From NCBI GenBank assembly GCA_029216955.1, contig JANAVB010029819.1, forward strand, positions 34,378,051 to 34,442,050: DNA of 64,000 nt. The letters run 5' to 3'. Within the stretch, counting starts at the first letter, position 1; every line of letters begins with the position of its first letter. The notes beneath the pieces were generated by a model. It had not been told where the DNA came from. It was given only the letters and a program-made list of their open reading frames with translations, and ran no database searches. Source of the DNA: Iris pallida. Lineage: Eukaryota; Streptophyta; Magnoliopsida; Asparagales; Iridaceae. Shown here piece by piece: positions 56,616-64,000 of the stretch. A program made the position numbers and the translations under genes.

Positions 56616-59600
56616 TCAATTTATGACTGCTTCATCTAAGATTCCAAGTTCACGACAAAGAAAATTGAAGCGCTCTTCGGATAGTGGCTTAGTAAAGAAA
56701 TCTGCCAGCTGATGATCAGTGTCAATAAATTCTAAGTTAATCGTGCCATTTTGCTGATGATCACGCAAAAAGTGGTGTCTGATCTCAATGTGTTTAGTGC
56801 GTGAGTGGCAGACAGGGTTCTTAGTCAAATTGATGGCACTAGTATTGTCACAGAATATAGGAATATGCATGAAGGATAACTTATAGTCTTCAAGGGTTTG
56901 CTTCATCCACAGAATCTGTGCACAACAACGCCCAGCTGCTATATATTCAGCTTCTGTTGTGGATAGTGCGACAGAGTTCTGCTTCTTGCTAAACCATGAG
57001 ACTAAAGCCTTTCCTAACAAATGACACGTGCCGCTCGTACTTTTACGGTCGACCTTGCATCCAGCAAAGTCAGCATCAGAGTAACCGATGAGGTCAAATG
57101 ATGTTGACTTGGGATACCATAGGCCCACTGTAACCGTACCCTTAAGGTATCGAAAGATACGCTTAACCGCGGTCATGTGAGATTCCTTAGGATTAGCTTG
57201 ATATCTAGCACATAGGCAAACACTAAACATGATATCGGGGCGACTGGCAGTTAAATAAAGTAAGCTGCCTATCATACCTCGATACTTACGTTGATCAACG
57301 GGTTTGCCGCTCTCATCTGGTTCGAGTTTGGTTGAAGTAGCCATTGGCGTGCTAATTGGTTTGACGTTGTCAAGGTCGAACTTCTTCAGCATGTCCTTGG
57401 TATACTTCGATTGACAGATGAAAGTTCCATTTGCCAGTTGCTTTACTTGCAGGCCAAGAAAGTAGTTGAGCTCTCCCATCATGCTCATCTCAAATTCTGT
57501 CTGCATACACTTGGCAAATTCTTGACAAAGAGTTTCATCAGTAGACCCAAAAATAATATCATCAACATAAATTTGAATCAACAGAATAGTGTCTTTAAAA
57601 GATTTTATAAACAGTGTAGTGTCAATTTTCCCTTTTGAAAAACCTTTCTCAAGTAAGAAGCTACTTAGCCTTTCATACCAAGCTCTGGGGGCTTGTTTGA
57701 GGCCATAAAGTGCTTTCTTTAGCTTGAACACGTGGTCGGGAAATTTGTGATTTTCAAAGCCAGGAGGTTGTTTCACATAAACTTCCTCCTTAATAAAACC
57801 ATTCAGAAAAGCACTTTTCACATCCATTTGAAATAATTTAAAGTTTTGAAAATTAGCAAAGGCATAAAGCATCCGAATGGATTCTAGTCTAGCAACAGGA
57901 GCATACGTCTCATCGTAGTCGATACCTTCCTCTTGGTTGTATCCTTGAGCTACTAGACGAGCTTTGTTACGTGTGACTGAACCATCTTCATTTACTTTGT
58001 TTCTAAAAACCCATTTAGTACCAATTATAGAGTGATCAACCGGTCTAGGAACGAGTTCCCATACTTGGCTTCTCTCGAATTGGTTGAGTTCTTCTTGCAT
58101 AGCAGAAATCCAGAATTCATCATTAAAAGCTTCAGAAATATTTTTAGGCTCAACTTGTGAAATGAAGGCAGTGCTAGCAACAGAGTCTCTTAATGATGAT
58201 CTAGTAGTAACTCCACGTGAAACTTCACCTATGACTAAATTTTCTGGATGAGACGGTTTGAATGAAAATTTCTTAGGCAAACCTTCCAGAGAATTAGTTT
58301 CAGTTGAAGTATTCATTTGAGTAGAAGAAGTTGATGGCACAACATCATTATCAAGAGTACTTGCTGCACTGTTGTCTTCATCAAAAGTCACATTAGTTGA
58401 CTCTTCCACAATAAGTGAGCGTTTATTGAAAACTCTATATCCCTTACTCTTGGCGGCATAACCAAGAAAGATACCATCGTCAGCTTTGGCATCAAATTTG
58501 CCTAAGTTGCTTTTGGTGTTAAGGATAAAACATCTACAACCAAAAACTTTAAAATAAGAAACATTGGGGGTTCTTCCAAACCAAAGCTCATAGGGTATTT
58601 TCTTCGTAATGGGACGAATCAGCACCCTATTCAAAATGTGGCATGCTGTACTTACAGCCTCTGCCCAAAAATATTTCGGAAGAGAAAATTTATTCAGCAT
58701 GACTCTAGCCATATCGCCAAGAGTCCTATTCTTCCGCTCCACAACACCATTTTGTTGAGGAGTTCTAGGACAAGAAAATTCATGATCAAAACCATTTGCA
58801 TTACAAAAACTTTCAAAATCTGAATTTACGAATTCGCCTCCATGATCACTTCGGATTCGAGTAATCATGTAGCCTTTTTCGTTTTGAACTTTATTTACAA
58901 AAACTTTGAAAACAGAGATAGCATCGCTCTTATTAGCGAGAAAGAAAACCCAAGTGAATCTCGAAAAATCATCAACAATAACAAAAGCATAAAGTTTGCC
59001 ACCAAGGCTAGCTATTCTACTAGGACCAAATAAATCCATATGAAGTAATTGTAAGGGTCTAGTAGTACTTACAGAGTTGATGGAATGAAATGAAGATTTA
59101 GTTGCCTTGTTTAGTTCACATTCGGCACATACCGTGTCCTTTTTGAATGTGATGTCAGGCAATCCTCTCACTAGCTTCTTGGTAGAAAGCCTGGATATAG
59201 AATCCATGTTGGCATGACCGAGACGCTGGTGCCAAAGTAGTCGTTCGTCTTTGTGGGCATATAAACATCTACCTGCATGGTTAGTATTTATAGAGAGATA
59301 GAAAATATAGATATTGTCCTCTCTTTTTCCTTCAAAAGCAATGTCTCCTGTTGACCTATCGTAGATATAGCAACAGTTTTGTCCAAAGTTAATATCATAT
59401 CGATGATCAGCAAGATGGCTAATGCTGAGCAGGTTATGCTTTAACTCGGTCACTAGGCAGACATCCTTTATAACAGGAGAAGGAGGATGACCAATGATAC
59501 CGTTACCTATTATGTGCCCTTTGAGATTGTTACCGAAGGATACGTATCCTTCTCTTTTCATCGATAGTGATGCAAAAAGATTTGCGTCTCCCGTCATATG

Positions 59601-59657
59601 TCGCGAGCATCCACTATCGAGAATCCACTTACTCTCAGTTGAGGAGGGAAGGTCCAC
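56616..59657 (-). CDS. Pol of element F: protease, integrase, reverse transcriptase, RNase H
   Basis: 1,013 codons without a stop. The protease motif [14 protein letters not shown] is at residues 11-24. The GAG-pre-integrase zinc segment [12 protein letters not shown] ... CAECELNK is near 145-185. The integrase DDE residues are in [19 protein letters not shown] and [13 protein letters not shown] has [34 protein letters not shown] and the intact catalytic [12 protein letters not shown]. RNase H has [20 protein letters not shown] and IFCDNTSAI. All expected catalytic residues are present. There is no ATG near the start: the frame opens after TAG at 59658-59660 and overlaps the end of gag by about 20 nt in +1 frame, so expression probably depends on frameshifting; a one-base deletion in this copy is the alternative. 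Autonomous retrotransposition looks possible from sequence. Confidence 0.95.
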   Translation of the reverse strand: MDLPSSTESKWILDSGCSRHMTGDANLFASLSMKREGYVSFGNNLKGHIIGNGIIGHPPSPVIKDVCLVTELKHNLLSISHLADHRYDINFGQNCCYIYDRSTGDIAFEGKREDNIYIFYLSINTNHAGRCLYAHKDERLLWHQRLGHANMDSISRLSTKKLVRGLPDITFKKDTVCAECELNKATKSSFHSINSVSTTRPLQLLHMDLFGPSRIASLGGKLYAFVIVDDFSRFTWVFFLANKSDAISVFKVFVNKVQNEKGYMITRIRSDHGGEFVNSDFESFCNANGFDHEFSCPRTPQQNGVVERKNRTLGDMARVMLNKFSLPKYFWAEAVSTACHILNRVLIRPITKKIPYELWFGRTPNVSYFKVFGCRCFILNTKSNLGKFDAKADDGIFLGYAAKSKGYRVFNKRSLIVEESTNVTFDEDNSAASTLDNDVVPSTSSTQMNTSTETNSLEGLPKKFSFKPSHPENLVIGEVSRGVTTRSSLRDSVASTAFISQVEPKNISEAFNDEFWISAMQEELNQFERSQVWELVPRPVDHSIIGTKWVFRNKVNEDGSVTRNKARLVAQGYNQEEGIDYDETYAPVARLESIRMLYAFANFQNFKLFQMDVKSAFLNGFIKEEVYVKQPPGFENHKFPDHVFKLKKALYGLKQAPRAWYERLSSFLLEKGFSKGKIDTTLFIKSFKDTILLIQIYVDDIIFGSTDETLCQEFAKCMQTEFEMSMMGELNYFLGLQVKQLANGTFICQSKYTKDMLKKFDLDNVKPISTPMATSTKLEPDESGKPVDQRKYRGMIGSLLYLTASRPDIMFSVCLCARYQANPKESHMTAVKRIFRYLKGTVTVGLWYPKSTSFDLIGYSDADFAGCKVDRKSTSGTCHLLGKALVSWFSKKQNSVALSTTEAEYIAAGRCCAQILWMKQTLEDYKLSFMHIPIFCDNTSAINLTKNPVCHSRTKHIEIRHHFLRDHQQNGTINLEFIDTDHQLADFFTKPLSEERFNFLCRELGILDEAVIN

Positions 59658-61758
59658 CTACATCAAGAGTAGATGTGACCTTTGGTACCCATTTTCTTGA
59701 GGGTCCTGAAAAGTTAGTTTTTGGGAACCAAGCATATATTTTCTTGTCTACCAGTCTTCTAACTCTACACTGTGGTGAGATGTGTCCATGTTTTCCACAG
59801 TAAGTACAGATAGCATTTTTATTTATACTGGGAGCATGAGAATGATATCTATGAGCAACAGGAAGAGGATGATATGGAGAGTTAGCATGGTAATGATGAT
59901 TATGCATAGAGTGAGTGGCATGATGATGATGTCTGTGTGTCATAGCATGATGATATTGACTGTGAGGAGTGGCATGCTGAAATTGTCTATATGGCATAGT
60001 GTGATGTTGTGGCATGACATGATGATTTTGCTTATGTGGCATAGCATGATGATTTTGTCTACGTGGCATGGCATGTTGATGTGGTATGGTATGATGAATT
60101 TGTCTATGTGTAGAGTGATATTGGTTGTGTCTTTGTGCAATATGATGAGTATGAGGAGTATTCTTACGTGCACGTGGTTTGTGAAAGTTTGTGTATATAA
60201 AAGCATGGTTATGTGCTGTATGAGAGTGACGTGGTTGACTAGCATGAGTGGTGTTGTGCTCATGTGATTGGGTTTGAGGTTTAGCAACCTGTTTTCCTAA
60301 TTTGATTTCTAATCTTTTAGAAACAGCTTGCAATTCATCAACCTTAATATTTAAGCCATAAATCTTAGTCATGGAAATCTTGTGTCTACTCTTTTCTTCA
60401 GCAAGCAACGTGTTGAGATTAGTGATTTCTTGAGTTTGTTGCTCAATGCGTGCTTCAGCATCATGTAAGCTTAATTTAAGCTTGGATACTTCATCAGTGT
60501 CATTTGTGGGTGATGTGTTTCTAATATTATTAAGAAGTAAAGAAATTCTTTGTATCTCATCTTCTAGACTTTTGATTTTGTCCTTGGCATGCTTGTATTT
60601 ACCGATAACCTTTTTGTGATCATCAAGTAAGTCGGTGAAAGCATCGCCAAGTTCATCAAAAGAGAAGTCATCTAAAGTTTCGTTTGATACCTTGGTGGAG
60701 TTTGCCATGAGGCACACATTTGCTTTGTCTTGAGGAGAGTTCTTTTCTTCCTCGGAGTCACTTGCTTCGCTTTCATGCCAAATGCTTGTGTTGGCATATC
60801 TTTTTGATGAGTTCTTCTTGTAGGGCTTTTCATATCGGTTGCTCTTCTTTAAAAGCGGACAGTCTCTTCTGACGTGTCCAGTCTTTTTGCAACTATAGCA
60901 GGTTGGCTCTTCTTCATCGTCTTCTTGTGGTTCCTTCTTTCTTTGATTGAAGCGAAGGAATTTCTTGAAGTTACGTACCATGAGAGCTTGGTCTTCATCA
61001 TCTGAGATATCGTCTTCAGTCTCATCGTGATCAACCTTTCGTCGATGAACTTTGAGTGCGATCTCCCTGGTCTTCGGAGCAGGCTCTTCAAAGTCCTTGA
61101 GGTCAAGCTCGTGAGTCATGAGCTTGCCCATCAAGGTCTCCATAGACATACTTGTGAGATCATTTCCTTCTATGATGGCTGTCACCTTAGGGTTCCAAAT
61201 CTTTGGTAACCCTCTGAGTAGCTTGCGGATCTTCTCATGGTTTGAGTACTGCTTACCAAGCGAGGATAACGGGTTGATGATGTCGAGGAATCTTGTAAAC
61301 ATTTGAGTGACCGTCTCACTTGGCTTCATCTTGAAGGCTTCGTACTCTTGAGTGAGACGGCTTATCTTTGATTCCTTGACTTGAGTGGTTCCTTCATGCG
61401 TCACTTCCAGAAGTCTCCATACTTCATGAGCAGTGGTGCATGTAGAGACCCTGTTAAACTCGTTCCTGTCTATAGCACAGAATAAAGCATTAATAGCCCT
61501 AGCATCTAGACTTGCCTGTTTCTTCTCCTCGACAGAATATTTGTCGTGTGGTTTCTCAGTGAGGTCACCATCGACAACTATTCTGGCGGGCTTTTTGTAA
61601 CCGTCAGTTACGACAGTCCACAGGTCAAAGTCTAGAGACTTCAGATAAAAACTCATCCTTGTTTTCCAATATGTGTAGTTAGTCCCATCAAATAGGGGAG
61701 GCCTATGAGTGGACTGACCTTCACCATGATTGGAGATCAAGGATTGTGTGGTTGCCAT
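59635..61758 (-). CDS. Gag of element F, with two zinc knuckles and a His-rich tract
   Basis: 707 residues from ATG 61758, 42 bases after the PBS. Residues 18-245 form a copia Gag core ([72 protein letters not shown]). Knuckle 1 is C287-C290-H295-C300 and knuckle 2 C651-C654-H659-C664, both perfect CX2CX4HX4C. Between them lie an acidic Ser-rich patch (328-342), a coiled coil (about 365-490) and a His-rich tract (about 498-641) made of loose repeats such as [13 protein letters not shown], where roughly one residue in three is His. Such length and a second knuckle at the extreme C-terminus are unusual for copia Gag. It forms the virus-like particle and binds RNA. Confidence 0.93.
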   Translation of the reverse strand: MATTQSLISNHGEGQSTHRPPLFDGTNYTYWKTRMSFYLKSLDFDLWTVVTDGYKKPARIVVDGDLTEKPHDKYSVEEKKQASLDARAINALFCAIDRNEFNRVSTCTTAHEVWRLLEVTHEGTTQVKESKISRLTQEYEAFKMKPSETVTQMFTRFLDIINPLSSLGKQYSNHEKIRKLLRGLPKIWNPKVTAIIEGNDLTSMSMETLMGKLMTHELDLKDFEEPAPKTREIALKVHRRKVDHDETEDDISDDEDQALMVRNFKKFLRFNQRKKEPQEDDEEEPTCYSCKKTGHVRRDCPLLKKSNRYEKPYKKNSSKRYANTSIWHESEASDSEEEKNSPQDKANVCLMANSTKVSNETLDDFSFDELGDAFTDLLDDHKKVIGKYKHAKDKIKSLEDEIQRISLLLNNIRNTSPTNDTDEVSKLKLSLHDAEARIEQQTQEITNLNTLLAEEKSRHKISMTKIYGLNIKVDELQAVSKRLEIKLGKQVAKPQTQSHEHNTTHASQPRHSHTAHNHAFIYTNFHKPRARKNTPHTHHIAQRHNQYHSTHRQIHHTIPHQHAMPRRQNHHAMPHKQNHHVMPQHHTMPYRQFQHATPHSQYHHAMTHRHHHHATHSMHNHHYHANSPYHPLPVAHRYHSHAPSINKNAICTYCGKHGHISPQCRVRRLVDKKIYAWFPKTNFSGPSRKWVPKVTSTLDVGGPSLLN

Positions 61759-61799
61759 GGATCAGCTCTTAGGATGTTAGTCCTTATAAAGAGAACCTT

Positions 61800-61811
61800 G
61801 CTCTGATACCA
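61800..61811 (-). promoter_or_regulatory. primer-binding site of F
   Basis: TGGTATCAGAGC on the minus strand, two bases after the LTR end. It is complementary to the 3' end of plant initiator tRNA-Met. Confidence 0.95.
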
Positions 61812-61813
61812 AT

Positions 61814-62746
61814 TGAAGAACAGTTTGGCAACTCTAGAGGGGGGGTGAATAGAGTATATATATATAATGACCAATTGAAAATTAACTCTTTCACTAACAA
61901 TGAATAATCAGAGTAAAATGCGGAATGTAAATGAAAGATAAGAGAGCATACGCAAACACAGCAATTTTAACCTGGTTTCCCTCGTGGAGGACTAGTCCAG
62001 GCCTGAGAACTCTAGCTCAGGATTAAATCCACTATTTGTGAAATAGTAGCTTACAACCCGTGCCTTTACTTCAGAAGAGCACGTCAACTTCTTACAGAGA
62101 ATCGCAGTGGCGATTGCTTGGAATTGTCCAAGCGATTTCTTCACTCTTGCACAAGAATCCTAACTGAGAGATGCTGAGCACTCGAGACTTAGGAGGCTTG
62201 TGGCTAGTAGATGGGAAGGGTATGGCTTATTGAGCTTGTAGGAGAGAAGAGAAGAGAAGATTGAGTGAATTAAAATGAGAGAATTCATGCCCTATTTATA
62301 CTGATTTTAGAGGCAGAATTCGGCCAGAATTCGGGTAGGGAAATTCAAAAATTTGGCCGTTGGACAGCTAGCAACCAGCTAACCCTAAAATTAGGGTTCC
62401 TGATTTCTAGGGGACAGAGTTCGGCCCGAACTCTGTGTGGAGGCAGAGTTCGGCCCGAACTCTGTCTCCAGAGCACAGAGTGGTTCTAAGGGGACCAGTG
62501 GGCAGTTTTTGGTTCAGTGGAGCTTGGGATTTTGGGTAGGTTATAGATTAAGTTCCAAGAGCTCAGCAAGACTCAGAGTACATAAATCTAGACTCAATGA
62601 AATCATAAAATACAGACTCCAGAACACACTGAGAGCCGGAGACTGAGCTGTCATCTGTCTTGCAGTCGTCGTGTCGTATTGAATTAATACAAATATTATT
62701 TGGTCAATGTAGTCAATATTTGGTTGACTGTGACTTTGTGTCAACA
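61814..62746 (-). repeat. 5' LTR of F
   Basis: Differs from the 3' LTR only near 62443 and 62452 (both transitions). Minus-strand TATAAATAGG at 62300-62291 is the likely TATA box; a start site would lie near 62265. Confidence 0.96.
62291..62300 (-). promoter_or_regulatory. TATA box of F
   Basis: CAGTATAAATAGGGCATG on the minus strand, the only canonical TATA in the LTR, about 450 bp from the LTR start. Confidence 0.65.
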
Positions 62747-62751
62747 GCTTG

Positions 62752-64000
62752 TTCGCCATGACATGGTACAGAGCCGCCATATACAAGATCTCTACTGACG
62801 TCTTAATAGTAGGGACTGAGAAAATGGTATGGGTATGGAATGTATCATAGTAGTGCCAGGCCCTGAGGCCGTCAAAAAGGCTACCTTCAAAACCCAGACA
62901 AGAGCTGGGACTGTCTAGAAAAAGCTGGCTGTATCCAAACTGTCGGGCAAACCTGCCAGACAGATAAGGCTCCAAAAAGACAGTATTACGATTGCAATAC
63001 ACCAGATGAGCGGGGCAGATGTTACGCAGCCACAGAAGCATCTGGCCGTCCAGAAGTCGAGGGGGCCTAATACCGTCGAGATGTACAGCCGCTATTTCCT
63101 CAGCAATGAAACGAGGGACAGATACAAAAATATTGTACATATCTGCCCTCGCCAGTGCCATCCGGCAAGCATGCATGGTCTCGTACTCCTAAGACTCATT
63201 ACGATAGCGGAAGATAAAAGCATCGTCATCAGTTACGCCGTCTTCAGAGCCCGGTCTCATCAAAGACGGATAATGCATCAGCCGCCACCCCATCAGATAA
63301 TGATAGGGCAGCTCAGTCCGTTCAAAATCTTTTATCACATCGCGGGCAATGACCTTGGATGTGAAAGTGCGAAGGCCACGGTGTATGCTGTACACCATGG
63401 CCGGGAGGGGAGCTAGCCTGACTCACAAAACTAACTTCACAGCCGGAAGGATAAAATTACGACTGATCCTCTCGATAGAACCAGCTCCTTCCGAGACTAC
63501 ACAATTTCACAGCCATATCATCAAAAATTCCGCCAGGAGCGCCTTCTCTGACAGCTCTTAGGTATCCTGATAAAAATAACCAAAAAAGTCAGTTTTACTC
63601 CCGAATCTGTCACTAGTGGTGACCACCCTCTTGGCCGACGACACTAAGGATTTAACCGCCTCCCGGGATTGAGGACGTCGGGAAGTAACTCGACTTGAGG
63701 CACCCGTCGTGAAGAGATAGCGCACCCAGTCCTTGGTGTGGGGAGCATTCCCTTCCGAGCTGCTATCCTTTTTGGCTATCTGATGACATGTGCTATAATG
63801 GCATAATATCTCTTGTTAAAGAGCCACGAAGCCTGGATACCATCCTTTCAACTCTTCGAACTCCTCATTCGTGGGAGTGTATGCCTCAAAAGCCTCGTCC
63901 CCCCCAAGGAAGCTTGGAGATCGTGTGTATTTCGTGGAGCGCAAGCCCCATTTCCCCTATGAGTGTATAGAAGGTTCCCGTACGACGGTTATACATCTCC
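62752..64000 (-). pseudogene. antisense extra ORF of E, 5' part: plant mobile domain (PMD), broken
   Basis: Read from the right edge to 62752. The conserved part is GWRLMHYPSLMRPGSEDGV, DDDAFIFRYRNES, HACRMALARADMYNIFVSVP, EEIAAVHLDGIRPPRLLDGQ, VFLEPYLSGRFARQFGYSQL and FDGLRAWHYYDTF, a pattern I assign to the plant mobile domain (aminotransferase-like, PMD) family. Known PMD proteins include host nuclear factors such as MAIN and MAIL1, and many copies lie in transposons. In-frame stops: TAG 63189-63191, TGA near 63419 and 63500, TAA near 63560. Upstream of that the frame is open (NAPHTKDWVRYLFTTGASSR) but no start is identifiable. It continues past F (GCTTG) into 53042 in frame. Confidence 0.75.

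Larger units (their letters stand above)
53043..62746 (-). mobile_element. element F: intact, recent Ty1/copia element (Sirevirus-like)
   Basis: 9,704 bp on the minus strand with perfect GCTTG duplications (53038-53042 and 62747-62751). The LTRs (933 bp each) differ at two positions by eye, both transitions. In transcription order: 5' LTR 62746-61814, tRNA-iMet PBS, gag, pol, third ORF, PPT, 3' LTR 53975-53043. Copia order (integrase before RT) and an extra ORF after pol fit Sireviruses. It splits the antisense ORF of E within a codon run that rejoins in frame once F and one duplication are removed. Confidence 0.97.
38601..64000 (+). mobile_element. element E: Tat-lineage Ty3/gypsy retrotransposon, defective, extends past the window
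   Basis: 5' LTR 38601-39930, PBS at 39934, leader ORF, Gag, protease, RT, RNase H, archaic RNase H and integrase in one frame to 48461, then a repeat-rich non-coding segment and an antisense extra ORF. The second, archaic RNase H between RNase H and integrase defines the Tat lineage, and extra ORFs on either strand are known there. It is interrupted by G and F. No 3' LTR lies inside the window. The five bases before the LTR are GTTAT. Confidence 0.85.

Noticed and set aside
59782..60287. Met/Ser-rich plus-strand ORF and overlapping minus-strand frame in F gag
   Set aside because: Shadows of the His-rich tract of Gag.

Overview
This window is intergenic repeat DNA from a large, repeat-rich flowering-plant genome. 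The signs are Ty3/gypsy chromoviruses with a C-terminal chromodomain, a Tat-lineage gypsy element with an archaic second RNase H, a Sirevirus-like Ty1/copia element, plant-type LTR starts and ends, and a CACTA (TNP2) transposase relic. I see no host gene, tRNA, rRNA or CRISPR array. Elements are called A', A, B, C, D, E, F and G here.

Layout. The deepest layer is a TNP2 pseudogene on the minus strand (473-1532), cut by the LTR of old element A' (1533-2983, resuming 37386-38600). Inside that A' LTR sits element B (2984-37385, 3' LTR clipped). B's 5' LTR is split by element A (4439-29299, target duplication GAATT). A's 5' LTR is split by full-length chromovirus C (7280-17711, duplication ATCTT), and A's 3' LTR by solo LTR D (26446-28908, duplication CTCGC). 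The same A' LTR is hit again by E (38601 to beyond the right edge). E's antisense extra gene (plant mobile domain) is interrupted by a copia-type solo LTR G (50960-52152) and by the intact, very young copia element F (53043-62746, duplication GCTTG, two differences between 933-bp LTRs).

Activity. Only F looks coding-competent: gag, pol with all catalytic motifs, and a third ORF in the env-like position. C and E are dead by stop codons. E reads in one frame for about 2,840 codons with 17 stops and no net frameshift; C has an excess of TAG stops and a D-to-N change in the RT catalytic pair. A and B are non-autonomous: A has 5.1-kb LTRs round a 1.7-kb internal region without pol, and B keeps only Gag zinc-knuckle remnants and an integrase tail.

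The most interesting thread is regulatory. Several unrelated families carry tandem arrays whose units are inverted repeats: a 35-bp array in A with paired changes in the arms, a 44-bp array in D, a 36-bp (12-codon) array in E's leader, and palindromes in F's LTR. A, B and C also share a hairpin before the polypurine tract and an identical motif 11 nt inside the 5' LTR. All coordinates and comparisons were made by eye; no alignment or database search was run.
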